DNA of 64,000 bases from Paenibacillus sp. IHBB 10380 (lineage in GTDB: Bacteria; Bacillota; Bacilli; Paenibacillales; Paenibacillaceae), in the NCBI RefSeq assembly GCF_000949425.1, contig NZ_CP010976.1, positions 3,906,001 through 3,970,000 on the forward strand. Direction: 5' to 3'. Below, in pieces: positions 17,459 to 27,303 of the stretch (position 1 is the first letter of the stretch; each line of letters opens with the position of its first letter). The translations under genes were made by a program, and so were the position numbers. Below the pieces are notes generated by a model. That model saw only the letters and a list, made by a program, of their open reading frames with translations, was not told the DNA's origin and made no database searches.

Positions 17459-19027
17459 CTAAGCAACATAGGCAAAACTATCAAACTGCTTTCTTGACAA
17501 CAGCTTTCTTAATTGAGACTGAGTGTAGTAATGATTAAAACATGCAACGATACCAGAACTACAATCATCATCTGAAGTAGTGAATGTACTATTCATCACG
17601 CATGTTTGTGGTTTCATTTCATCAACCAATTTAATATCACTATCATTAGAATCTAATGAGTCAGTTAATTCATTAACATTCTCCAATACTAATGTCATTC
17701 GATATAAATTAGGTTTCTTCCTATGAGTTCCACTCTGCACTCGATTCCGTTCTACGATTTCAATTACTCCAATCTCAGCAAGTTTGTTCATATTCCTTTC
17801 AACGGTACTCTCCACAAGACCTGTTGCTTCTGTCATTTGCTTAAGCGTCATGAAGAACACTCCATCACCTCTCGCAAATCGTTTTGCATGAACCAGCATA
17901 GAGTAGGTTAAAAGCTTATAATTCTTCATTTTGCAACGTTCAATTATTGCATCAACTTCGCCCTTGCTCACAAAGACTTCCTTCTGTTTCGGAACTATTG
18001 TTGAATCGTTCAAGTAAATATAGCTGACAATTTCCTGAATGTCTCTAAAGCATTCATTCTCATCGCTTCTGTAGAATGCTTTATTCTGTTTATTCATCCA
18101 ATCAATCAGCATCTGCTCTGTCAATTCTCTGTCATTACCCAGATACTTTAAATACAATCCTATCTTAAATAAAGAATTATGCCTTGTTCCAGAAATCTGT
18201 AATCCATTCTTCAGTAACTCAATTGCACTGTCTATAATAGAATCTTCCGTATTAAAGTAGATAGGTAAATCTCTGTGTTCAGTAAGAATTTCTTCAGTGT
18301 CTATAATGTCAGTTTCAGCAGGTTTATTATTGCTTACCACAAATTCATGAACATCATCATTACGTTCGAGAATATTATGAATTATAGTGCTACTAATTTT
18401 CTTGATTTCGAGTAAATAAGTTCCACTATTTTCTAAATTCATAACTGCTAGTCCTGTCTCAACTTCACAATAGCCGCAAAAGTTGCCACTAACCTGATGA
18501 ATACCAAGTGGAAGTTTAACGCCTTGCTTATCGGTAGGTCTAAATTCAACTTCGCCTTTTTCACATTTTTGAATATCTGCTTCCTTCAAGACAAACTGAT
18601 AGAACCTTTTAGCTGTAACAAGATCAATTAATTCATTAAAGAAGATTTCAATATGATACCCTTTGTTGCCGCTGAAGCTTATATAGTGATTGTGCACCCC
18701 GATACTATCCAATACATGTGAAATGCGGTAGGTCTGCCATCTAGCATACTCAAGGTCTTTATAATCAACATCAAAACAAAGAAATTTGCTGTAAGCTACA
18801 CCACTAAATACACCAACTGTATGTTTCTGTTCCAAATGACGTTCCATTATGTATGGTAGAAGTTGTGGCATTCCTTTATTCCCATCTCCTGAAACCTTTT
18901 TGCTGTTGACTGTACTGTATTTACCATTGCAATCTTGAACTAAATACTTCTTGGTTTGAACTATGTACAAATCATACAATCTATTAATCACATTATCTTT
19001 TCTATCCCCTTTTTCCCCTTGATACAT
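17459..19027 (-). CDS. AEP (archaeo-eukaryotic primase) domain replication protein with winged helix
   Basis: 522 residues. Residues 80-190 carry the AEP catalytic signature: FLCFDVDYKD (D86, D88), then ISFSGNKGYHIEIFF (S117-G120...H125), then EVEFRPTDKQGVKLPLG. This order matches primase domains of the TOTE/PrimPol-like group. The middle region (about 255-335, TRHNSLFKIGLYLKYLG...) resembles a primase C-terminal helical domain. Residues 375-440 look like a winged helix (MTLKQMTEATGLVESTVERNMNKL). No helicase motif is present. It is likely the island's replication or initiation protein. Ribosome site GGAGAGG. Confidence 0.75.
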   Translation of the reverse strand: MYQGEKGDRKDNVINRLYDLYIVQTKKYLVQDCNGKYSTVNSKKVSGDGNKGMPQLLPYIMERHLEQKHTVGVFSGVAYSKFLCFDVDYKDLEYARWQTYRISHVLDSIGVHNHYISFSGNKGYHIEIFFNELIDLVTAKRFYQFVLKEADIQKCEKGEVEFRPTDKQGVKLPLGIHQVSGNFCGYCEVETGLAVMNLENSGTYLLEIKKISSTIIHNILERNDDVHEFVVSNNKPAETDIIDTEEILTEHRDLPIYFNTEDSIIDSAIELLKNGLQISGTRHNSLFKIGLYLKYLGNDRELTEQMLIDWMNKQNKAFYRSDENECFRDIQEIVSYIYLNDSTIVPKQKEVFVSKGEVDAIIERCKMKNYKLLTYSMLVHAKRFARGDGVFFMTLKQMTEATGLVESTVERNMNKLAEIGVIEIVERNRVQSGTHRKKPNLYRMTLVLENVNELTDSLDSNDSDIKLVDEMKPQTCVMNSTFTTSDDDCSSGIVACFNHYYTQSQLRKLLSRKQFDSFAYVA

Positions 19028-19056
19028 CTAAATCCTCTCCTGTCGTATGATAATAA

Positions 19057-19083
19057 AGAGCATCCACATTAAGTAGATGCTCT
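19057..19083 (-). terminator. Terminator between the HNH gene and the primase gene
   Basis: AGAGCATC / GATGCTCT stem with T-rich sequence on both sides, just before the primase ribosome site. It probably ends the HTH-Ntn-HNH transcript. Confidence 0.6.
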
Positions 19084-19178
19084 AATAATTTTTAATTTTG
19101 CTTGATATGAATACTTTCATTTTTTTGCATCCATTTTCATAAATCTTCATGAGAAATATAGCTATTCACAATAACAAC

Positions 19179-19982
19179 TCATTTGAGAAGCTTGTTTAGT
19201 CTAATTCCGCTTGATACATATTCTATTTGATATCCCAATTTCGAATCTACTTCTTCATCCGTTTCAAGATCGTATTTTACGTATCTGGTATTCACCACTA
19301 CACGATACTTGGGACTCTCAGTATCCTTCACATCGCCATTCTGAGACTGTACCAATAGTTTCAAACCATTGCCCAATGTAACTATGCTTCCACTGTCCAA
19401 ATGCTTTAGTGTCGATGCTGGCACGTTGAACATCGTTTTAACTAACTTCTTTGCATCAGCGACACTTGGGAAATTGTGTTCCTTAATACCAGTACCTTCA
19501 AGGATACATATCTGGACAGGCTTCACATTTGCTGTATAACTGTTAACTCCAAATGGCGACACCTTCAGATTCTTGAGTACATAGTTACCATTACTATCAA
19601 TTCGATCTAGAGTTGGACGATCAGACATATCCTTAGTGACTAAGAATATATCCGTTTGTGCTATCCAATCTGAGTTAATTGTAGGATCATTCTGTAGAGT
19701 CTTCACGAACACGTCTACGCTTGGGTATTCACAGAGAATACCACTATATCCCGACTTATGATAATTAGGTTGACCACGACCGAAAGCCTTAATACATGAC
19801 TCCTTTAGTAAATAAAGATACGGATCGTCCTCAAACTTCTTTAATCTCCACTCTCTTGTGTAATTTGTTCTACATTTCTTGCAGTACGAGTACAACCCAT
19901 CTTTGTTCTTTTTCTCTTGGTTAAACTCTGTAGTTGGTAACATTTCTTTGCATTTCAAACACTTTTTAGTTTTAATTCCCAT
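19179..19982 (-). CDS. Zinc-ribbon HNH-like phage-type protein
   Basis: 267 residues. The N-terminus is a four-cysteine zinc ribbon (KKCLKCKEMLPTTEF ... YSYCKKCRTNYTREW), common in phage and mobile HNH proteins. Around residues 120-150, RPTLDRIDSNGNYVLKNLKVSP matches the DRID...GY...N.. core of intron- and phage-encoded HNH nucleases, though the classic first His is replaced by Asp. The C-terminal half (SVADAKKLVKTMF...) resembles the DNA-binding repeat tails of such proteins. The start at 19982 is chosen because AAGGAG lies ten bases upstream; an ATG three codons earlier is too close. It follows the Ntn/tail-like gene on the same strand. Confidence 0.65.
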   Translation of the reverse strand: MGIKTKKCLKCKEMLPTTEFNQEKKNKDGLYSYCKKCRTNYTREWRLKKFEDDPYLYLLKESCIKAFGRGQPNYHKSGYSGILCEYPSVDVFVKTLQNDPTINSDWIAQTDIFLVTKDMSDRPTLDRIDSNGNYVLKNLKVSPFGVNSYTANVKPVQICILEGTGIKEHNFPSVADAKKLVKTMFNVPASTLKHLDSGSIVTLGNGLKLLVQSQNGDVKDTESPKYRVVVNTRYVKYDLETDEEVDSKLGYQIEYVSSGIRLNKLLK

Positions 19983-20090
19983 AATTATCATTCTCCTTAA
20001 GTATATTTTTAGAATTGGTATAAATATTTTCTTTGTAACGTTCTTTCTGATAATTTCATAACATTTTCATAAAATTGCATGACAAAAAGT

Positions 20091-21410
20091 CTATCCAAAC
20101 TTAGCTGTAAGGTTCAAGCCAACGACAATTGCACTAGAAAAGTCTACCGTTCCCGAATACTGCGTTCGTCCATTCATATTAATGACATCAGAACTTACGG
20201 TTATATCAGAATAACCATATCTTCCAGAACTTATATAAGCACTACTATTGAAGTATATTGTCTTATCATTCCCTCCACTTGGGTCACCTATATGAAGATT
20301 ATTCCCTACAGTAATATCTGTTCCCACATTAATGGTCGTTCCTGATTCAATTGTTCCCCCAATAATTTTCCCACCTGTAATAACTCCACCACTGATATTC
20401 GGTGACTCAATGGATGTTGAAGTTATTCTAGTATTTTGAATGTAGCTTGGCAAAGTTGGAATATAAGGCTTATCAGGTACTTGATCCCAATAAATTACTG
20501 CATTTCTTCCCATATGTACATTCCTGCCAACTTCTAATGGTTCAATGGAATTAACTGATATCCTATTCCCAACCAAGGCATTTACTCCGCCAATTTTAAA
20601 CTCCTTCGCATCTATTGAACCATCCATAACCAAGTTCCCTGAATTAACATCATAGTAAAACTTATCAACCCAATTACCGTTAACATTCTTTTGGAACTTG
20701 AGTCCATCTGTAGCATTGAATACTGCTTTTGTTTGGTTGTCACTTCTTGTTACGACTAATCCATTGGTTGTATCTAGTTGAACTGCATCATTCTCATATT
20801 TGGCATATCTAATTGGACGTGAATCAATAATTTTTGATTGGTATTCTATAATTTGATCCTTATCAAGGAAATAGTGTGTCAGTCTACCGCCTATCGTTTC
20901 ACTTGAATGCGTTTCATAAACAGTTTTAAATAATGCATGATTATCTAGTTTTCCATTCAATGACTCTACAAGCTTGTTGGTATTTTCACCTATAACGCCC
21001 ATGCTCATTGTAATAGTTGATTTTTCACCTTCAATACGTGTGATGTTGTCTGGATTGCTAGAAGAAATGTTATAAATCACAGGAGTTGTGCCTTCCACTT
21101 TTGCAATGACAAATTCAGCATGAAGTGTATCACCCAAATCAATATTCGCATTCTTATCAAAAAGTTTCACATGCTTATTTGTAAGCAGTTGTAGCTTTTT
21201 CATGCTTCTGTTATCCGTTTGAAGGTATTCGTCCAATACAAGTCTTGTTATTGATTCACTACCACTTCGAAAGACAACCATGTCGTCAATCTTTATGATC
21301 TTCTGGCACTCTCCAAGAGCGTACTTCTTTCCACCAATACCAATTGATGTTCTACTATCTCCCGCAATGAAGATTCTGTCTTGTTCCAATATAATTACGC
21401 ATAAACTCAT
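20091..21410 (-). CDS. Ntn-hydrolase-like domain fused to tail-fibre-like region
   Basis: 439 residues in two halves. Residues 1-190 resemble the proteasome beta / HslV fold. RIFIAGDSRTS places D18 where HslV has Asp17. C35-Q-K37-I matches the catalytic-lysine segment. VVFRSGSESITRLVLDEYL matches the following glycine-rich turn and helix. With Met1 removed, Ser2 aligns with the N-terminal nucleophile. Residues 200-439 are Gly/Asn/Thr-rich with repeats such as GGVITGGKIIGGTIESG and TNGLVVTRSDNQTK, typical of beta-helical phage tail or fibre proteins. Its start overlaps the stop of the HTH gene (ATGA). No other virion gene is recognisable nearby. The enzymatic prediction is inference. Confidence 0.65.
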   Translation of the reverse strand: MSLCVIILEQDRIFIAGDSRTSIGIGGKKYALGECQKIIKIDDMVVFRSGSESITRLVLDEYLQTDNRSMKKLQLLTNKHVKLFDKNANIDLGDTLHAEFVIAKVEGTTPVIYNISSSNPDNITRIEGEKSTITMSMGVIGENTNKLVESLNGKLDNHALFKTVYETHSSETIGGRLTHYFLDKDQIIEYQSKIIDSRPIRYAKYENDAVQLDTTNGLVVTRSDNQTKAVFNATDGLKFQKNVNGNWVDKFYYDVNSGNLVMDGSIDAKEFKIGGVNALVGNRISVNSIEPLEVGRNVHMGRNAVIYWDQVPDKPYIPTLPSYIQNTRITSTSIESPNISGGVITGGKIIGGTIESGTTINVGTDITVGNNLHIGDPSGGNDKTIYFNSSAYISSGRYGYSDITVSSDVINMNGRTQYSGTVDFSSAIVVGLNLTAKFG

Positions 21411-21607
21411 ACCACTTCACCGTCCATTTCTTTGTTATGTTCATCAATAAACTGCATATACTTAACCAGTTTATCGTAACTCAATCCACTGTGAGCGTTT
21501 TCAAAGTTGCTGACCTGAGAAACGCTACAACCCATATACTTTGCCAACTCCTTGAATCTAATTTTCTTCTTAAACCTCAAAATACGGTACTTTTCACGAA
21601 TTTCCAT
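21407..21607 (-). CDS. XRE-family HTH regulator
   Basis: 66 residues, nearly all a Cro/CI-type helix-turn-helix: RFKELAKYMGCSVSQVSNFEN with the recognition helix SVSQVSNFE. The start at 21607 is set by AGGGAG nine bases upstream. It is the first gene of the unit HTH - Ntn/tail-like - HNH and overlaps the next gene by four bases. A near-perfect promoter and a leader hairpin lie upstream. It may autoregulate this unit. Confidence 0.8.
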   Translation of the reverse strand: MEIREKYRILRFKKKIRFKELAKYMGCSVSQVSNFENAHSGLSYDKLVKYMQFIDEHNKEMDGEVV

Positions 21608-21696
21608 AATTAATAACTCCCTTCGATTCTTATTTTTCCAACGCAAAATAAGAGGATTTCCATCCCCTCAACTGGATAAAATCAAAATAACGTACA

Positions 21697-21728
21697 AAAG
21701 ACGTCCCAGAGTTAGGAACGGTCTTTTC
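21697..21728 (-). terminator. Leader terminator or attenuator before the HTH operon
   Basis: On the minus strand, AAAAGACCGTTCC pairs (one bulge) with GGGACGTCTTTT, about 25 bases downstream of the promoter at 21752-21780. It could cut transcription to a roughly 50-nt RNA or act as an attenuator. The T-run is four bases, so strength is uncertain. Confidence 0.55.
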
Positions 21729-21751
21729 TGTAATATTTCAACTATACTTAT

Positions 21752-21780
21752 ATTATACCAAAATTTAGATTACTTGTCAA
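21752..21780 (-). promoter_or_regulatory. Consensus sigma-A promoter for the HTH operon
   Basis: TTGACA, exactly 17 bases, then TATAAT on the minus strand, the ideal vegetative promoter. It is the strongest promoter in the island. It points at the hairpin 21697-21728 and the HTH gene. Confidence 0.85.
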
Positions 21781-22251
21781 GTTCAGGGATGTTTCCGTGA
21801 TATTCATAGTGTTTTATTAAGAAAACCCGCTTCTTCATTCTAACAATTGACCTATGAATAGCTATCGAATGTAGATAAAATATAATCCTTGCAGAAACGT
21901 TTGTAACCGATTCTTCGACATTGGCTAACACAAGTTAGGTCACTGCAAGTAAACCGCAGACAGGGACTCTGATGTGGTCTGAGTTGTATACTAGCACAGC
22001 ACCTAGAAGCTGATTAGCACTCCACTCAGGTTGTATGTGTGACAAATGACAGCTATCACGTACATCAAGTATTCCAGAAAGCGTACGAAATCATAAAAAT
22101 TAGGTACAAAGACCGCGAAAAACACAATAATAGATAATAATGGTAGATACTTAATCAATTTATTAGTAGAATGAACATGCACAAAATCAAAGCCCATACT
22201 AGGAAAATTGATTCTATGTGGAGTTAAAAAAGACAGAAGGGGATATGAACC
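21781..22251. other. Intergenic between divergent units, no gene seen
   Basis: About 470 bp without a credible reading frame. Neither translation gives a recognisable fragment. It should contain the promoter of the lipoprotein gene at 22252. Confidence 0.45.
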
Positions 22252-22935
22252 GTGAAGAAATTTCCATTGTTTAGCTTTAGTTTGTTAGTTGCTTGTAGTG
22301 TCGCTTTAGGAGGGTGCGGAACCGAGACAACGCCAGTCTCAACATCTAATGTAAGCCAAAAGGAATTGAACTACAAAATCGTTGTCGATGAAAAGTTCAA
22401 AAATACTGAACAACGTGAGATTAGAGTTACTACAGAAGAGACCGACTTTGAAGGTATCACTCAAGAAATTCAAAGCAAGTATAAAGATCAAAGCCTCGAT
22501 TCTCTACATTTATATATACATGCACCTGATGTTAAAGACAACTTCGGAGTGCTGAAGGCACACTCATTCATAGCTTATACACAAAAGGGTGCAGTACAGG
22601 CTGGTTTAACGGAAAAAGATTCTTATAAAGTTGAAGTGGAAGCTGATGTCTCTACAGATACGTCAACAACTAATAATAAGGATGACCAAACTAGCAAGGA
22701 ATGGCAAGATTCCTTCAAAGAGATAGCAGTTTCTCAAGCAGGGACATATGTTGAACTTACTGAAAAAAAAGGGGCATTGCCAGCTGATAGAATCGAAGAA
22801 TATTCAAAGGTAGTTATACAACAAGCCAATAAAATCGTGGACTCCTCAGTGAAGGATGAATTAACAGAGTTAAGCAATTTAATAAAAGAAGATAAACTTG
22901 AAGAAGTAAAATCTTTTCTAAAAAAGCTAGAATAG
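22252..22935 (+). CDS. Lipoprotein of unknown function
   Basis: 227 residues starting at GTG with AGAAGGGGAT upstream. Signal peptide and lipobox SVALGGCGTE (Cys22) place it on the outer membrane face. The mature part contains a domain from about 40 to 135 (YKIVVDEKF...TQKGAVQAGLTEKDSYKVEVE). This resembles DUF4030-like or stress-protein domains seen in Paenibacillus lipoproteins, but I cannot assign a family. An acidic, helical C-terminal region follows. Single gene with a strong terminator. Confidence 0.7.
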   Translation: MKKFPLFSFSLLVACSVALGGCGTETTPVSTSNVSQKELNYKIVVDEKFKNTEQREIRVTTEETDFEGITQEIQSKYKDQSLDSLHLYIHAPDVKDNFGVLKAHSFIAYTQKGAVQAGLTEKDSYKVEVEADVSTDTSTTNNKDDQTSKEWQDSFKEIAVSQAGTYVELTEKKGALPADRIEEYSKVVIQQANKIVDSSVKDELTELSNLIKEDKLEEVKSFLKKLE

Positions 22936-22948
22936 CTGAACGACTAGA

Positions 22949-22988
22949 AATAACAGCCCTTAATTTCTTACTCTTAAGGGCTGTTATT
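22949..22988 (+). terminator. Intrinsic terminator of the lipoprotein gene
   Basis: A 15-bp perfect stem AATAACAGCCCTTAA / TTAAGGGCTGTTATT, 14 bases after the stop. The remaining gap to 23158 is empty. Confidence 0.9.
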
Positions 22989-23158
22989 CATTGTATAAGA
23001 TATCCTCTTCTTAATTAGCTACAGAGACTGTCTTTTAAGTGGTCTAATGTGATTTTTAAGTATTAATGAGATAGTACGGCTCCATCATGTCTATAAACTC
23101 ATTTAGAAAGCATAGTATATTCAATATGTTACATTTGCTCGTTCATCTTTCGAACCGC

Positions 23159-24070
23159 TTAGATATTTAAAGAATTTAATGGATTATATTTATCATTTTG
23201 CTCTCTTAATTCATTCCCCCACATGGCAACATACCTCATCGTGACTACAATGTTTTGGTGTCTCATTAGCTTTTGAATTGCAAAAGCACTCATTCCAGAC
23301 ATAGCAAGCCGATGACAAAATGTATGTCGAAAAGTGTGAGCAGACACTCTAACATCTTTAAAATTCATTTTTTGTCCAAGATATTTAAAAACTAACATCA
23401 ACGCATTTTCAGTCATTTGATTATTATCCCTTTTCACAAAAACATAGTCACTTAAATCTCCCCAATGCTGCTTACAAAAGATTTGATAAGCTGCTAATTC
23501 CTTAGATAACTTATCAGTTATCGGAAGGGTATCTTTCCTCCTACTTTTCCCGAAAACTGCAATAGTTTGATTGACGAAATCAATATCAGACCACTGAAGA
23601 CTTATGATTTCACCTCTTCTAATTCCCGTTCCAAGAATAGTGACTATCATCATATAATCCCGATAAGCAACATAGCTTTTATCTCGTTGCTTTATACGTC
23701 TGTAGAAGTTCAGCATCTGTCGTATTTGTTCATCAGTGAAAACATTAATCTTAACATCTTCTTTTTGCATTTTAACTCGTTTAGCAGGGTTTTTCGTTAT
23801 GACTTCACATTCCACCATATAGTTCAAGAAGGCTCTAATTCGCATGATTTTAGTATTGATTGAACCTGCTTTATTACCTCGTTCTTGACATTCCATAAGA
23901 TGTTGACGCACATGGTTATAAGTAATGTCTTCTACACTTACAACCTCATGCTGAATACAATACTCCACAAATGCACCGAGCATGGTTTGATAGTTCCTAA
24001 TGTTCTTCTCTGTCGTGTTCTTGAACCGTCTGTCATCTAGAAAATCCTGATAAGCAAATTTTAATAACAT
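23159..24070 (-). CDS. int: Island integrase (tyrosine recombinase)
   Basis: 303-residue tyrosine recombinase. The N-terminal core-binding domain (1-100, KNTTEKNIRNYQTML) is followed by the catalytic domain with Arg in GTGIRRGE, Lys near FGKSRRKDTLP, HTFRHTF, MRHQNIVVTM and the Tyr nucleophile in MRYVAMWG. It starts 132 bp after the groEL stop, in the same direction, beside the right copy of the duplicated groEL end. It is therefore the best candidate for the enzyme that inserted and excises the island. The ribosome site AGGAGG is buried in an intrinsic-terminator hairpin that ends in the T-run immediately before the ATG, so expression is probably held down unless the hairpin is opened. Confidence 0.92.
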   Translation of the reverse strand: MLLKFAYQDFLDDRRFKNTTEKNIRNYQTMLGAFVEYCIQHEVVSVEDITYNHVRQHLMECQERGNKAGSINTKIMRIRAFLNYMVECEVITKNPAKRVKMQKEDVKINVFTDEQIRQMLNFYRRIKQRDKSYVAYRDYMMIVTILGTGIRRGEIISLQWSDIDFVNQTIAVFGKSRRKDTLPITDKLSKELAAYQIFCKQHWGDLSDYVFVKRDNNQMTENALMLVFKYLGQKMNFKDVRVSAHTFRHTFCHRLAMSGMSAFAIQKLMRHQNIVVTMRYVAMWGNELREQNDKYNPLNSLNI

Positions 24071-24075
24071 AAAAA

Positions 24076-24105
24076 AGACTACCTCCTGTTTTTAGGAAGT
24101 AGTCT
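24076..24105 (-). terminator. Terminator hairpin overlapping the integrase ribosome site
   Basis: Minus strand: AGACTACTTCCT, loop AAAAAC, AGGAGGTAGTCT, then TTTTTT and the integrase ATG. The 12-bp stem has one G-U pair. It can end groEL transcripts (a smaller AAGGG/CCCTT hairpin lies at 24185-24200), and its 3' arm is the integrase Shine-Dalgarno sequence. Part of it is also the candidate integrase arm site. Confidence 0.85.
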
Positions 24106-24200
24106 ATACTTTAGAAAATAGTTTTTTACGTGACCAGTTCTCAAACTGAGCGAAAAATAGCCTTAACTATTTCTCAAATGCAACAAGGGTTTTATCCCTT

Positions 24201-25863
<1,663 letters not shown>

Positions 25864-25936
25864 TTACATGTGTTCTCTTATGTTTAGATGTCATACAAAT
25901 TGAACTAAAGGGTTAGCTTTAGTTCATTTCATATAA

Positions 25937-26218
25937 TCAACCTACAATTGCGTGAATGTCGCTTTCTTTCATAATCAAATATTCTTTACCTTCATATTTG
26001 ATTTCTGTTCCGGCATATTTGGAGAAAAGCACCTTGTCGCCTTCTTTAACTTCGAGAGCAACACGAGCCCCGTCTTTTACCAATCCGCTACCAACAGCAA
26101 TTACTTTACCTTCTTGTGGTTTTTCTTTAGCGGAGTCCGGAAGGACAATCCCAAATGCCGTTGTTTCCTCTTGCTCGATTGGTTCTACCAAAACGCGGTC
26201 ACCTAAAGGTTTGATCAT
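25937..26218 (-). CDS. groES: Co-chaperonin GroES (10 kDa)
   Basis: 93-residue lid of the GroEL chamber. It begins [13 protein letters not shown], has the mobile loop [11 protein letters not shown] and the motif [13 protein letters not shown], and is full length. The start is set by AAGGAGG nine bases upstream. The reading frame extends 14 codons further upstream, but those are not conserved. First gene of the operon; CIRCE lies about 58 bp upstream. Confidence 0.98.
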   Translation of the reverse strand: MIKPLGDRVLVEPIEQEETTAFGIVLPDSAKEKPQEGKVIAVGSGLVKDGARVALEVKEGDKVLFSKYAGTEIKYEGKEYLIMKESDIHAIVG

Positions 26219-26275
26219 GAAAAATAGCCTCCTTATTAGTATGTTGTGATACAATATCAAACTGTCGAATATGTA

Positions 26276-26302
26276 TTAGCACTCGACAAGCATCAGTGCT
26301 AA
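26276..26302 (-). promoter_or_regulatory. CIRCE operator (HrcA binding site)
   Basis: TTAGCACTC, nine bases, CAGTGCTAA. It matches the CIRCE consensus TTAGCACTC-N9-GAGTGCTAA at 17 of 18 arm positions. Its place upstream of groES fits heat-shock control by HrcA. A clear -35/-10 pair is not evident. The rest of 26303-26535 holds no gene. Confidence 0.93.
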
Positions 26303-26535
26303 CAACCACTATTTATGATACTCAACTTGAGCGAACATTTCAAGTCCCTTTACATATTTTATCCCAAAAAATATGCAAACCACTCTACATTCTCTCCTCA
26401 TCGTCTTGAAATAGCCCTAATACCCAGCCTATTTACATTCCTTTGTGAAAAATCAAACGATTTATAGAAGATGCCTCTCATGAATTTTTCACAACTTGAA
26501 GGTCTAGCTTGCTACATCTGTGGTGCACGGTTAAC

Positions 26536-27051
26536 TTATACGTTGGTTCTCGCTACTTCCTTCACAAATGTAATGTCTCTCTCTTTTATAAACTGACCGA
26601 CATAATTCTTAGGATGGTCGTTCTCCAATAGAGAAATAGCCTCTTCAATATGTACCCATTTCAGAATAAAACCTTGATTTCTCTCTTCTTCCGTATAGCT
26701 GGGATCTACCCCTTTATCAGCCACTTCACCTAAATAGCAATACGATATTTGAAGAAGTCTATGTTCATTCCTATACTCGATGATCATTCCAACTTCATCT
26801 AAGATACGAGCTTCTACGCCTGCTTCTTCTACTAATTCCCGTTTCAAGGCGGTCACATGATCCTCGCCCTTCTCTAACCCACCACCTGGAAGCTTATGAT
26901 ATTTATCTCTAGAAACATAGATTAACGCCACTTGCTTCGAAGAATTGAATACAACAGCCCTTGATGCCTTTCTAACGGTATATGCAATATTGGGATTACT
27001 CAGTTCTTCACGTTCAATATCTGTATCATCTATTTCTCGGATTAATCTCAT
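26536..27051 (-). CDS. NUDIX hydrolase
   Basis: 171 residues with a full Nudix box, GGGLEKGEDHVTALKRELVEEAGV (G-x5-E-x7-REL-x-EE-x-G), at about residues 56-79. Members hydrolyse nucleoside diphosphate derivatives using Mg2+ bound by the box. The substrate cannot be told from sequence; 8-oxo-dGTP and other damaged nucleotides are common in this size class. It heads a run of three small same-strand genes. No signal peptide. Confidence 0.88.
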   Translation of the reverse strand: MRLIREIDDTDIEREELSNPNIAYTVRKASRAVVFNSSKQVALIYVSRDKYHKLPGGGLEKGEDHVTALKRELVEEAGVEARILDEVGMIIEYRNEHRLLQISYCYLGEVADKGVDPSYTEEERNQGFILKWVHIEEAISLLENDHPKNYVGQFIKERDITFVKEVARTNV

Positions 27052-27070
27052 GCTATGTTCGCCTCCATAA

Positions 27071-27274
27071 CTAACCTAATAAGGCCTTTCTCTTAAACAC
27101 AATAATAACTTCAACGGTTTGTCCTTGCATGTTGCTCGTATCAAAACAAGATACAAGTTCCCATCCATCGAATCCGTATTGATTCAAATCCTCCTCAAAT
27201 TGTTCCTCATCCACCTTACCTCCAAGAAAGCCTATGGTCTTATATTTTATCGTTTTATATTCCCATTGATCCAT
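27071..27274 (-). CDS. DUF4177 family protein
   Basis: 67 residues matching DUF4177: MDQWEYKTIKY at the N-terminus and LNQYGFDGWELVS in the middle, then a beta strand VEVIIVFKRK. Function unknown; these occur as small single-domain cytoplasmic proteins. The start is set by AAGGAGGGGAG before 27274; nine upstream in-frame codons overlap that site. It lies between the DinB and NUDIX genes with 19-30 bp gaps, so the three may be cotranscribed. Confidence 0.75.
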   Translation of the reverse strand: MDQWEYKTIKYKTIGFLGGKVDEEQFEEDLNQYGFDGWELVSCFDTSNMQGQTVEVIIVFKRKALLG

Positions 27275-27303
27275 GGTCTCCCCTCCTTTTCTTAAGGTCA
27301 CGA

